Notes under the pieces: model-generated
The model's input: the letters and a program-made list of their open reading frames with translations, nothing else
Told to the model about the DNA's origin: nothing
Database searches by the model: none
Part shown: piece by piece, positions 1-10,500 of the stretch
Numbering within the stretch: position 1 is the stretch's first letter
Layout: every line of letters begins with the position of its first letter
NCBI GenBank assembly: GCA_026225945.1
Contig: JAMJFZ010004066.1
Coordinates: 1,056,001 to 1,120,000, forward strand
Origin: Cricetomys ansorgei
Taxonomy: Eukaryota; Chordata; Mammalia; Rodentia; Nesomyidae
Length of the DNA stretch: 64,000 bases
Reading direction: 5' to 3'
Program-made: the position numbers and the translations under genes

Positions 1-420
1 CCCACTGTGTGTCCTCACTCCCCAGTGACAGCTGAGCCCTGTCTCTACATCTTCTACTTCTACTTCTTGGGAGCCCTTGCTCCCGTGACCGGGACACTGA
101 AGCCCGCTAGATCTCACTTGTCCGTGGAGCCCATCTCACCTGCCATAGAGGTGTGCACTGCGGAAGGACAGGGCCTGCCGAGTGAGGGGGCCTCCAGGCC
201 TCAGTTCCTTAGCGTCCTCCCTGAGCCACATTCTCATCAGCTCCAGGTTCCCAGTGCATGCTGGGGCAGGTGTTTTACAAGGTTAGCCAGATAGTGCTGC
301 CCCCGGCCCCTCCCCCAACCCAGGAAAATTGACACAGAAAGTAGATCAGGGGCAAATGTGGAAGGGATCCTAAGGATTTGCTCTATGTTTAGCAGCAAGG
401 CAAGTGTGAGAGGGAGAGGG
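1..420. other. Unique non-coding sequence
   Basis: No repeat family or protein similarity is recognised. A 95-codon frame opens at position 7 but its translation is unlike any protein I know and shows no exon-like borders. Confidence 0.5.
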
Positions 421-528
421 ACACCCAGCAGGGGGAGACACCCAGCAAGGGGGCACCCAGCAGGGGGACACCCAGCAGGGGGAGACCCAGCAGGGGGACA
501 TCCAGCAAGGGGGCACCCAGAAGGGGAA
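421..528 (+). repeat. 15-17 bp minisatellite of CTCF-core-like units
   Basis: Seven head-to-tail units are present, with cores starting at 425, 442, 457, 472, 487, 502 and 517 (spacing 17, then 15 each). Four units read CCAGCAGGGGG, two read CCAGCAAGGGGGC, and the last is degenerate. CCAGCAGGGGG matches the CTCF core CCASYAGRKGGCR up to the last GC step. All units point the same way. Binding is inferred; the array and its periodicity are directly visible. Confidence 0.85.
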
Positions 529-682
529 GCACTGGCTGGTCTGGGGATGTGTAGGAGAGACAGCTTTTCTGTTCTGAGGAGTTACTTGGCTAGGGCACTG
601 CCAGCCATTAGGCCTCTGAAACCTTTTCTGTGTCTACTTAGCTATGGCTGACTGGGGCTAGGGGTGAGGGCAGAAGGATGAA

Positions 683-713
<31 letters not shown>

Positions 714-758
714 TATATATGTATATACACACACACACACACACACACATACATACAC
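683..758. repeat. (TA)n/(CA)n compound microsatellite
   Basis: A TA run passes into CA, back to TATA and then into a second CA run, ending in an ATAC tetranucleotide stretch. Confidence 0.95.
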
Positions 759-759
759 C

Positions 760-1850
760 AATATAAGGCTGATATATATTGTGTATCATCCTCCTCTCCA
801 ACCCTGATGCTGGTTGTCTCTCTGTGTGTCTGTGTGTCTCTACATCAGTCAGCACACCAGCCTTCCCTGCTCTGAGGGGCTTGCGTTCCCCAGGACTGGT
901 CTAAGATATCTCCCCTCTCCACTCCTGGCTTTCCGGCTTGCTCCGCGTGAGGACCTCCTGTGTCCCACAGCTCAGCACTTTGATACTTTCCCAGAAAAGT
1001 CAACTAAGGAAAGTCCCAGATAGTTACAACTCTCGTCTGGTGCCTTTCAGTTCAGAGAGCTTCATTCATTTCCCCAGAATTCGTTTCCCTTATTTAGAGA
1101 GGAGAGCAAACATTCCCCGAGTTACAGTTTATGGAGCCAAGGCTGACATCTCACCCCGCTTCCCTTCTCTGAACTCACTTCTGGGATCTCCGTTTACTTT
1201 GAGGGGCATTAATTGACTCTTTATTTCTTTGGGGCTTGTGTTTATGTCACCCTTGCTCTTGATCATGCCTGGTGCTCTTAGCTGTGGCCTCTCCACTGAG
1301 GATTTCAAGCAGGGGGATGGGAGGGGCTTTCTGAATCTGGGTAAAGAATCCAAACACTTTGTGCTAATCTCAGGGGTTTGGTGAAACTCTTTGCTTAGAG
1401 GCTTTATGGCCAGTGGGAATTGATGGTTTGTGTTTGCTTTTCAAATAAAGGAACCTCGGAGGTAGAAGAGGGCATTTTCTGTGGATCTGCTGACTTCTGA
1501 AATCTCAAGCCCTCTTCCTTATCTGCCTGGTTTATTACGGGTTTCATAAACGTTTTATGAGGCACTGCTGACTAGGGGTGGTGGCAGCTGTCCCCAACTT
1601 TCCACATTGTTGCCAAGATCAAAGGACAGATTTACCACCTGATAAGATGGGCTGGATAAGATACAGCAGATCCTGTACTGACTTCTTGCCTCCATGCACA
1701 CAAGCAAACAAAACTGACTAGATCTGAAGTGCCCCCCCCTCACCTGGAGTCCTGTCATCACCCATAGAGACCCCTGGGCCTTCCTGGGAATTCTGGCCTC
1801 TCAAAGCTGACAGTGAATTTTCCCTCATGTCCACACTCTGTAGGATGTAA
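760..1850. other. Unique non-coding sequence
   Basis: No transposon family is recognised. About 1020-1140 and 1380-1570 are moderately AT-rich and repeat-free. Short frames on both strands do not resemble known proteins. Confidence 0.45.
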
Positions 1851-2230
1851 AGCAAGAAGATATATTTTCAAGACATAAACCTGCCTATACATTAGTGATT
1901 TTTATGGGATTGAAAATACCTGAGTATTTCAGTCTCTGCTCTGCTGGGTAAATGACACTAATTTGAAAGCGTGTGTAGTTGGTGGGGGGGGGGGGGCGGA
2001 GGAGAGTGCACGAAAATAATTTATGGCCAAATAAATCATCTCGAGAACGTTTATATTTTCGGGTAGAGAAATTGTATTGACTTTATTTCTGGGCATTGTT
2101 GACTTTTCACCACAACTGCCTTAACAATCTTTGCCAATGTTCTTTTAATTTGACTCATTACAATTGAATGTTGGAAACTCCTTTTATCACTAGTAAGGCT
2201 TAAGAAAATGGTTTTCTTCTTTCTTTTTAA
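1850..2230. promoter_or_regulatory. Candidate enhancer-like island 1
   Basis: AT-rich sequence free of recognisable repeats, broken only by a run of G at 1984-1996. It holds a posterior-HOX/CDX type TTTATGG at about 2020, TAATTTGA near 1961 and clustered ATTA cores at 2100-2190. The motifs are visible; conservation and activity are inferred. Confidence 0.35.
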
Positions 2231-3828
2231 GAAACAAAGTCTGCCCTGCACACACCCCTCCCCCACCAACACACACACATTCTTTTTACCCCTTTGTTGG
2301 CCTGCTGGCATTGTGGAGACAGGGATGGGAGTGGAGGGGACAGCACAGAGATGGAACACAGTCGGACATGGACCCTGACTAGACCCCGAGGCATCTGCCT
2401 GTTGAGGGACAGGCTAGGAGGAAGTGAGGGTTGTTTCCGGAGTCCTTCTTGATAATGGCTCTGTCCTAGGAAGGTGACATGCACATACCCAGGAACCCTG
2501 CAGGTTTTTTTTTTTTTTTTTTTTTGCAATGGTCTTCCTACACTCCGATACCTTCTCCCACCCCAGGGTCTCCCTGTGCCCTGGCACCCTGGTTTTTCTC
2601 TCTTGACCCTTCAGCAAGGCTGCCTCCCCTCCACTCTGTGTGTGTCCCCCTTTTGGGTGCACCTGTTGTGTGTTCCGAGGCTCCCTGGGAAGCCAGTTGG
2701 TAAGCTAGTCCCCATAAAGATGGAGATGCTGGATGACACATTTGTACATTCCTCCTCATGTTTATAGTCTCATAGAGACTGGAGTGTTCAGGGACATGTC
2801 AGCCAGGGAGGATGCCACGTGCTCTTTCCGAAGGCACATGCTGGGGCTCCTGTGTGTGAAGTATGGGCATCTCCCCAGCCACACCCGTGACTTCCATGCT
2901 CCAGCACGAAGGTCCAGGGCACGGGTAGGTAGTGATGCTGTGGGCTTAGAGACTGGCCCTTCCCCAAGCTCTAGGCCTTGGCTGGGGGCTTGGACCCCCA
3001 TCTATTAATTCCTATTAAAACACACCCTGGTTTTGTCAATTCTTCCTAGGGCTGGGGTTGTCTATTCTACGGGGCTGACTGGGTCAGGCCTGGGAATCCT
3101 TAGGAAGCAAAAGATTCTTGGAAAAAGATTGGGAGTGAGAGATGGGTAAGAAAGAGCAAAGGTGGTTTTTGTTCTGTCTTCAAAGACCCATGAGAACCTT
3201 CAGAAGCATCCCAGCATGCCTAGAGGCTGCGAGGGGCCAGACGCCCCTCCTCTCCAATCATCATCTATGTGGCAAAGGAAGACCTCCAAACACAGCACCC
3301 CATCTCCTCAGCTGCATGGGTAAGGCGTGCTAAAGGCGTGCTAAAGGCTACAAGCTAGCCGGCTTGGACGTCTGTCTCGGGATGCATGCTCCAGGAGGTT
3401 CTGATACAGGGTACCAGCTGGCTCCTTGGAACTCACCCGAGGGATGAACAATCCAGGTGCCTTCCAGCCTCCTGTTGGCCTCTGGTCTGCAGTGACTTGG
3501 GACCAACCACTCACACCCATGCTCAGAAGAACCACAGCTTTCAGGGGCTCAGGTTAGCTTCAGGTTAGCTCAGTTTGCAGTCCGGTTTTCCTGGCTTCAG
3601 AGGTGGCATGCTCTGGACCTCAGAGAGATATAGCTTCATACCTGGACGGTGAATGGGGAGGAGGCTAAGTTAGCAAAAGAATGTTCTGGCTCTCCCCAGC
3701 AGCTCCACATGCCAGTCTGAGCTGGGTTACTTGCAAGGCCAACTGTCTGAACTGGCCATATTTCAGTCTTCTGAACCATAGAGCCTTTCGTCTCCAATGT
3801 GTCATGAGCAACTTCATTCAGGGCACAG
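2230..3828. other. Unique non-coding sequence with a poly-T
   Basis: No gene or clear transposon. A T tract at 2505-2525 has no recognisable SINE body attached. A 13-base direct repeat (GCGTGCTAAAGG-type) lies at about 3325-3350. Confidence 0.45.
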
Positions 3829-3968
3829 ACAGAGTCAGGAGCCTCTGCTGCTTACTACATATGTGGCCTTGAGCAAATCCTGCATCATCTCCCAGCCTCA
3901 GTTTCTGCATCATTAAAATGGACATGATGATGATGGTGATGATAATCTTCATAGAGCTGAGGGATAAA
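3829..3968 (+). repeat. MIR SINE, 5' segment
   Basis: Matches MIR in order: the 'cttact...tgtggccttgagcaaatc' block, then 'cctcagtttctgcatcattaaaatgg', then the GAT-rich stretch. This is an ancient mammalian SINE. It is interrupted by the B3 copy at 3969-4187 and seems to resume at 4190-4262. Confidence 0.75.
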
Positions 3969-4187
3969 TATTTTCTTTTTATTTTATGTATAAGGATGTG
4001 GTGCCTGCACATATGTCTGCGTACCCCATGTGTGCTTGGTGCTCGCAGAGGCTAGATAAGGGCATCGGGTCACCTGGAACTGCAGTTACAGGTGGTTGCG
4101 AGCCAGTATGTGGTGCTGGGAATTGAACCCATGTCCTCTGCAAGAGCAGCCAGTGCTGTTAACGACGGAGCCATCTCTCCAGCTCTG
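3969..4187 (-). repeat. B3/B2-family SINE
   Basis: The minus-strand copy ends (+ strand) with 'gccatctctccagctc', the complement of the B2/B3 tRNA-derived head. The body includes 'ggaactgcagttacaggtgg' and an A-tail complement at the left edge. It splits an older MIR. Confidence 0.85.
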
Positions 4188-4189
4188 GA

Positions 4190-4262
4190 GGAGAAACATT
4201 TAAAAGTGTTAGTAGATATAAAATGCTGAGCTGGGTGCCTGCCATGTGATGTGACTGCTTGA
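4190..4262 (+). repeat. MIR SINE, 3' segment
   Basis: 'aaaatgctgagctgggtgcctgcc' corresponds to the MIR tail block 'gcttagcacagtgcctggc', in the expected order downstream of the B3 insertion. Confidence 0.45.
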
Positions 4263-4542
4263 CATAACTTCTTATGTGTGTCATCGTTATGCACTTTACA
4301 GTTTACAAAGAGCTTCTGTCAGTATTTCCTGTGATTTTTCACAAGGGCCTTTGGAGGGAGGAGGCAGAAGAGTAATTCCCCCAGAGAAACGGTTACTAGT
4401 CCATTGAACTCTTTGGACTCTAAGCTCAGGGCTGTCTGATGCATAAGGAGTCTCTTATTTTGGCTAGTGAGCCCCTGTTTTGAAAGGATTCCAGTTCATG
4501 TTTTTTGTTTGTTTTGCACTTTTCATGGGTACAACATTTTAA

Positions 4543-4738
4543 AAATTCTTTTTTATGTAATATTTTATTTTATGTGCATTGGTGTTTTGCCTGCATGTAT
4601 GTCTGTGTGAAGGTATTGGATCCCCTTGAACTGGGGTTAAGACAGTTGTAAGCTGTCACGTGGGTGCTGGGAATTGAACCTGGGTTCTCTGCAAGAGCAG
4701 CCAGTGCTCTTAACTGCGGAGGGGTCTCTTCAGCCCCT
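4543..4738 (-). repeat. B2-family SINE
   Basis: A TTTTATTT tail complement is followed by 'gttttgcctgcatgtatg', 'gctgggaattgaacctggg' and the degenerate head complement 'ggtctcttcagcccc'. Confidence 0.9.
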
Positions 4739-4739
4739 G

Positions 4740-5400
4740 GTTCATGGTCTTAAAGGTGCTTTGTTCCCTCAGTTGTTTGGAGAGCTGTTGCCCACTCAGG
4801 CATTCCATTGTCCCCCTGCCCTTTACAGGCTGGAGGGCAAAACTGCTACACCTGCTCCTGGGTGGGGCGAGGCATCTCCTTCTCCTCCATTCCTGTGGCT
4901 CTATCCCAAGACATTATTCCCTGCTGGGATCACGGTGCTGGTAAATGGGGAGCAGAGTGCAGGGTTACAGAAAACAACCCACATAGCCTTTCCGCAGTGT
5001 CACCATGGAACTGTATGGGGCTAGCATTTCCATGAGTTGTGGGGGTCTCTGAGCTCTGGCCCAGGCAGTCAAGGACCCCGCCCCCAGAGCAGCATCTACC
5101 TCAGGAAGAGAGACCTTTCTTCTAGATCAATGAACATACCACCTAGGTGACACTTGGAACACAGGGCTGCGCAGGCTCAGCCAGTCCCGAAGCCTTTGAA
5201 TGACAACAGGGATCTCAAGCAGGTCTTAGGAACTGAAGAGGGTTCCCAGACCCATGAGGGACTCCAAGAGGGGCCCAGTGCCAAGTGACTCCGGTGAGAG
5301 AGTGCCAAGACTGGCTTTGTGTTCCAGGTAGAGAGACTCTTACACTGATCACCACTCAGAGGGCATTGGGGCAAACCACTCTTTTTGGCCCTGAAAGAAA
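4740..5400. other. Unique non-coding sequence
   Basis: Nothing recognisable. The 116-codon frame starting at 4674 begins inside the preceding B2 and is not a gene. Confidence 0.45.
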
Positions 5401-5403
5401 TGG

Positions 5404-5552
5404 GAGCCAGATGTGGTGGCATACATGTGTGACCTGAGCACGTTAGAGGTAGAGATTGGAGGATCAGGAGTTCAAGTCCAGCATCAGGTACATAGTGAGT
5501 TCAAGGCCACGTGGAACTTCATGGGTCCCTGTCTGCAGACAAAATAAAACAA
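5404..5552 (+). repeat. Old B1/PB1-like SINE
   Basis: A diverged 7SL-derived monomer: 'agccagatgtggtggcatac' at the head, 'ggatcaggagttcaagtcc', and 'tgggtccctgtctgcagac' before an A-rich tail. High divergence suggests a proto-B1 age class. Confidence 0.7.
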
Positions 5553-5567
5553 AATGAATCAAGAGGA

Positions 5568-5776
5568 TAAAGAAGGAGAAGGAGGAAGATGGAGGGAGGG
5601 AAGGAGGACTGGAGGAGGAAGAGGAAGAGGAGGGAGGGAGGGAAGAGGAGGAGGAGGGAGGGAGGGGGAGGAGGAGGAGGAAGAGGAGGGGGAGGAAGAG
5701 GGAGGGGAGGAGGAGGAGGGAGGGAAGGAGGACTGGAGGAGGAGGAGGAGGAGGGGGAAGAAGAACAGAAATAATG
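5568..5776 (+). repeat. Polypurine (GGA/GAA)n tract
   Basis: About 200 bases of almost uninterrupted purines, in GGA, GGGA and GAA units. It probably grew from the A-rich tail of the adjacent B1. Several G3+ runs lie close together (5632-5720), giving H-DNA or G-quadruplex potential. Long frames through it encode only low-complexity E/G/R or S/P strings. Confidence 0.95.
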
Positions 5777-6190
5777 ATTCAAGCCCCTCCTGTAAAGGCT
5801 GTGACTCCGTTCAGGAAGGTGTTGAGCTCAGAACACGGCCCTGGCCCGGGGGCCCCTTCCACATATGGGGGCACAGCTGTGGGCTACACTGTAGATGCAG
5901 GGTCTCTGGAGACAAATGGTCCAGCAGTTCCTCTTTCCTTTTCCTTAAAGCACACACAGTGCGTGTCCCACAGCCCGTTCCCTCCAGGGTCCCCTGGACG
6001 GTCACCCACACAAGCTATAGGAAGCCAGAGGACCAGTGCCTTTCTATGTAGAGGGACCGCAGAAGGCTCCCAGGCCCATTCTGGTCTAAGGGGAGCAGCT
6101 TGTAGGAGCAGAGGCGGCAGAGTTCAGTCTTCATGGGACCAGCTTCATGGGTCCAGTTCACAGAGGCTGCTCTTGTGATTGGGTGGGGTG
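5777..6190. other. Unique non-coding sequence
   Basis: GC-moderate unique sequence with no recognised repeat or protein similarity. Confidence 0.45.
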
Positions 6191-6700
6191 GGTGCTGAGG
6201 GAAGGCTAAGAAAGGAACTTTTATTATCTATGAAATTGTTTCCGAAACACTATCAGCTCAGATTATTGGCCACACATTTTCATCCTTAAATTAGAGAGCG
6301 ATAGGTTTTTACAGAGCTGTAAAAAGCATATGAGCTGGCCCTGGGCTTCTCTCCCCTCCCATTGTCTCTCCTGTTTTATCAATATTGCCATAATTTGACA
6401 CTTGTGAATAGAGGAAGATTGTAAAGTGTCCATAGATCCTGTAAACCGTACTAAATACAGATTAGTATTACAACTAAGTTTAAACCCTAGTAAAAGATAA
6501 TTAAGTTGATGGATGTGGCTGTAAATCTCCCTTTTATCAAGTGCTCACTCCTGCGGGAGCAGCCTCTAGCTTATTATTTTACAGCATCATTAATGCCTTG
6601 GCAGTACCAGCATCTCACACGGATGCTGCTGCCTGCCGAGCCAGGAGACGGTGGGATGTGCCGTGGGACACAGTAAGCTCCGCGGACTCGTGCCTCCTTT
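6190..6700. promoter_or_regulatory. Candidate enhancer-like island 2
   Basis: Over 500 bases without a recognisable repeat. It is AT-rich and contains the perfect inverted repeat TTTTTACAG-AG-CTGTAAAAA (6306-6325), GATAATTAAG at about 6496 and CATCATTAATG at about 6586. Rodent neutral DNA of this length is usually broken up by SINEs, so constraint is plausible but not shown. Confidence 0.4.
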
Positions 6701-7555
6701 GCGGTGACGCTTGGCCACAGTGTGAATGCACATGCAGGGACTTACCTGGTGCTCACTGCCAGGCAAAGGCAACCCACAGGCATCTCCCAGCCATAACTCT
6801 TTCAATCCCTAGATTTCCTCCGGGGGTTCTGGGTGCACAAAGACTTCCCTGTCTGATGCTCTACAGTGGGACAATTTCCCAGACAACTCTCGGGGGCCTC
6901 TGCTTGCTACAGAGATGGTTTCATCTGTGGCCCAATCATGCTGTATCTAGTGAAAATAAAACTTCCAAAGCATGATTAAAGTGGAGGGTCCTGAAACACA
7001 GAAGTGCCCTTAAGAGTCCGCTACAGATGATGTCGCAGAAAGGGGTGTTTAGAGATGGTGCTGTCTGAACCGGTCCATCCTGACAGGTTCCCCTGCACTG
7101 GGGGAAATGGGAGCTTTCTCTGCCTTTGACAAGGTTCAGCGTTGACTTGAGAGCAGTTTGGCTGACATAGTGGATCCAGGGACCGTCCCTCTTTGAGGAC
7201 ACATCTCAGGGGCTGCCTGCTAAGGCGTTGCTGGTAAAAGGCTCCCATCCATACCTCATCTTTCCCATATCCACAGGCTGATTTGATAAGGCAAAAACAG
7301 TGTGAGCCAGGGTGCTACCTGGTACTGACTTGTTCAGAAGCCAGTGCTTGCCGGTGAGACATCCATGGGTCTGTCCGATGGTGGCTCACCCTTCATCTGG
7401 TTCCTTCTCTCCAGGGTACCGAACACTCACTACCAAGCTATCTTCTTGCATTGATAATGCATCAACTAGATGCATGCCCAGGAAGGCAGAGAGGAGGTGA
7501 AGCAGGTGACATGGGGGGGTCATTGTGTCTCTGGCCTTACATTGGGCCTAGTTTG
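6700..7555. other. Unique non-coding sequence
   Basis: No transposon or gene recognised. Short frames on both strands have no domain-like features. Confidence 0.45.
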
Positions 7556-7559
7556 GCTC

Positions 7560-7725
7560 TTGCCTAGTGTCATTTGGGTTCCAGATGCCTCCTTTGTGGG
7601 TGTTAGCTTTCCTTAGCTTTGCAGAATTCCAATTTGCCCTCAAGAGGGATTTGTTTAGATACCACCAAATCTGCTGGACTAGCACGCAATTATTTATGGA
7701 ACAGAGAACATGGAGGCCAGAGCTC
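7560..7725. promoter_or_regulatory. Candidate enhancer-like island 3
   Basis: Repeat-free sequence ending in CAATTATTTATGG (7687-7699), which joins an ATTA homeodomain core to a TTTATGG posterior-HOX type site. Function is inferred. Confidence 0.25.
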
Positions 7726-9015
7726 TTTCCCATAATAGCTCTTGACCTTGACTGTGACCTTGAACTGGGCCTCAGGGAACCTGGGCCTCACTGGCCGGCC
7801 TCCGTTGAAAGGCCAGTTTCTCGGTTTTGCTAGAAGAGCTATCCTGATTGGCCTTGACTGGGAACAGGACACAGAGAACAAGGAAATAGCCCTGTTGGAA
7901 GAGTCATCTGGGAGAGACAGGATTTGACTCCAAAAGATAAACATGCTCTTTTTTTTTTTCTTTTTATTGCTTGAAGCTGGCCGATATGGACCTTGGTTGG
8001 AATTAGTAGGACTGAAAGTTCAACTGATAAGCAACTTCTTGGGGCAGGAGGATCAGTGGGGCCAGCTTGGGGCTGTCAGGAGGCCCTGGCTGGGGGAGCT
8101 CACCTTTTGAACTGGGTGTGGATGGGTATGGAGCTGGCTGTCTTGGACTGCTTCATCCCGGCAGCGTGGCCGTGAGCAGAGAGGAGCAGCCCCCAGTCTC
8201 ACCTCAGTGTGCCAGCAGGGAGTCAGTTTTCTATCTAGTTCCTAGCCCAGCTAGAGAAGAGGGTAGCCAGTATTTAGAAGCCTAAAACAAGCCTCTAGGC
8301 TTCGGAGCCTTCCCAGACCTGCTGAGTCAGGGTGGAGTGGCCAACCGTGGGCCACACTTCTCTCTTTAGGTTCTCAGGAGGAGAGCAGCCTCGTCAGAGT
8401 GACACCCTTGGGAGCAACTGCTAGCTCAAAAGTGTGCATTCTGGACTTTTCTCTAGGCCTGTGGTTTATACCCCAAGGTCAGGAGCCACTGGCAGGCCCC
8501 GAGACCTGCCCCATTGAGCAGAAACTAAGAATCCCAGTCTCAACAAGGAAAAGTCTTCCTCTTTCGGTTCAGAATCTACCCGTCACCTTCTTCCCAGAGC
8601 CGAGAGGTTTCCAGGCTCTCGGGTTGAATTAAGTCCCTGGCCCTCCTGGACCTTGTAAGAGACAGAGGAAATAGACTGGTGTGCACAGTGACAGACAGCA
8701 CACTGTGCTCTCACCCCTCGATCCGGGGTGCACCATCACGTGGACGTACGGGCACGTGTGGGGTGGGCTCTGGGTGGCGTGCCTGGCGGGCAGTGTGCTC
8801 ACAGACCCACCAGCCTCTCTCCGGACCTCATTCTGCTCCAGGAACCCAAGTCAGGTTCTGAAAACACACAGGGCTGAGGCTGACTGTCACATACCCTAAG
8901 TGGCTTGAGCTAATAAACCCAACTATCTTGGAGAGCAAACAGCGCATCGTCGTGCCAACTATTAGATCTTTACTACTCTCCAATAAAGCAAGCTCTTTAT
9001 TCCTTTCAAATAATA
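7726..9015. other. Unique sequence with two CACGTG E-boxes
   Basis: Mostly unremarkable. Two perfect CACGTG palindromes lie at 8737-8742 and 8753-8758, 16 bases apart, in a locally CpG-containing stretch (8718-8790). A T-rich run lies at 7949-7970. Confidence 0.45.
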
Positions 9016-9019
9016 TTCC

Positions 9020-9330
9020 GCTCATTGCTTCCTAAAGATTAACAATGGAAGGAGGTGTCAACAGACCTCATTCTTTAAATTAAGTATAATAGGCTTTTTA
9101 TAGCACAGCATAAAGATAGGAGAAAATCTGCAATCACGGGCGGACCGCTAGGTCTCTCTTTATCTGTCACCGCAGCTCCAATTTGACACTCCTGAGCTGA
9201 GCAAAAAAGACCAGAGACCCCATAAAGCTGGGAGCATTTAGATCAGCTTTAGAGCTAATTGCAGGCGCAGTAAAACTCGATTTAATTAACTAATGGTGTC
9301 GTAAGCCGAAGGTGTAGGTCATTCCGACTC
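9020..9330. promoter_or_regulatory. Candidate enhancer-like island 4
   Basis: About 300 repeat-free bases with a dense motif set: SOX-type AACAATGG at 9042, GAGCTAATTGC at 9252 and TTTAATTAACTAATGG at 9281-9296 (a TTAATTAA palindrome plus ATTAACTAATG). CpGs are kept at 9138-9148 and 9299-9308. It abuts a B2 copy. Best read as a homeodomain-bound enhancer candidate. Confidence 0.4.
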
Positions 9331-9457
9331 TGTGCTTTCATTTGAGCAGGAGCCTGCACCTTGCTATGTGGGAAAGGAGCCACTGCCTCGGTGTTTCCTA
9401 CCCACGGCTCTACTTGCCGGACTTCCGCTTGGAGTGTTTCTGTGCAGTGGGCAATTT

Positions 9458-9677
9458 ATCAGTTTATTTTATTTTATATGGATGGGTGTTTTGTCTGCAT
9501 GTATGTCTACGTGCTGTTGTGTGCATGGCATCTGAGGAGGGCAGAAGAGGGCATCGGATGCCCTTGGAACCAGAGTTACAGATGGTTGTGAGAGGCCATG
9601 TGGATGGGACTTGAACTCAGATCCTCTGGAAGAGCAGCCAGTGCTCTTAACTGCTGAGCCATCTCGCCAGCTCCCGC
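9458..9677 (-). repeat. B2-family SINE
   Basis: Tail complement 'ttttattttatatgg', then 'gttttgtctgcatgtatg', 'cagaagagggcatcgg' (a B2-borne CTCF-like core) and the head complement 'gagccatctcgccagctcc'. Confidence 0.9.
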
Positions 9678-10384
9678 CCCCCTCATTTTGGATAGCTTCA
9701 CCGAGACTAAAAACACCTCCTCTTTGGGTGTTTGACCTATTGGCTGAACATGTTTTAAAAATGTAGGATACCTGTGCTTGTGTGTGTGTGACGGGGGTGG
9801 TGGGTATTGCAGGGAGCTTTCACCCTGTACCCTGGCTTCACCTCTGCTGCCGAAGGACTTGCTTCCCTGTCTACTTGATCAGTACACTTGCACGCCAGCA
9901 GGGCTGCTAACTCACCTCCTGGAAAAGGGGGATTCTGGGTCAGGAGTCTGTTACCAGCTCTGGATCCCTTCTAGGGAATGTCAAAGTCCCCCAGGGTATA
10001 ACCCACTGTCCCCCAAGGTTCCTTTCTCTTCTTTGGGGGCTCAAGGAGGACAAAGAGCCCAGGAAGAGGGAAATCAGGGTATGGCTCTGGGGCCTAGAGA
10101 CCCACAGGGTCCTCGGCCTCAGCTGCCTGAGGGTGCAAAGTGACCCAGCTCTTAGACTGCCAGGCAGCTCGGAGGGCAGTGCTGTTAGGGCTCTGGGGAG
10201 TGTCGAGCCTCCGGCTGCAGTTGCCCCTGAGGAGGTCCCTGCTGAATTTGAGCCTGGCACTGTCAGATGAGAGCGTCCCTTTTGAGTTAAGAACCACCGT
10301 TTATATCTGAATTTTACTTTATGTCTTAGAGCCACAGGCTTTCGACCATGCGGATGTGTGAAAGGAAAAATATTTCTCACATAA
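9678..10384. other. Unique non-coding sequence
   Basis: Frames of 121 codons (+, from 9778) and 154 codons (-, to 10404) overlap on opposite strands. Neither looks like a protein family member. Confidence 0.45.
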
Positions 10385-10500
10385 TATGTATGCACTTCAT
10401 ACAATTACATTCTGATCGTATCCACTCCCACTCCTCCCCATAACTCCTCCCAATCCACCCCTCCCAACTCCCCACTTTTCCCAACTCTGTGTCCCCTCTA
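10385..10500 (-). repeat. L1 3'-end-like pyrimidine-rich fragment
   Basis: 'cattctgatcgtatccactccc' followed by C/T-rich sequence resembles the antisense of rodent L1 3' UTR polypurine regions, as in the better preserved copy at 42.6 kb. Confidence 0.4.

Noticed and set aside
5554..6051. 165-codon frame rich in E, G and R
   Set aside because: Its first half is the translated polypurine tract and the rest is unique sequence without protein similarity.
8278..8303. GAAGCCTA...TAGGCTTC inverted repeat
   Set aside because: Only 8 bases per arm with no supporting context; expected by chance at this window size.
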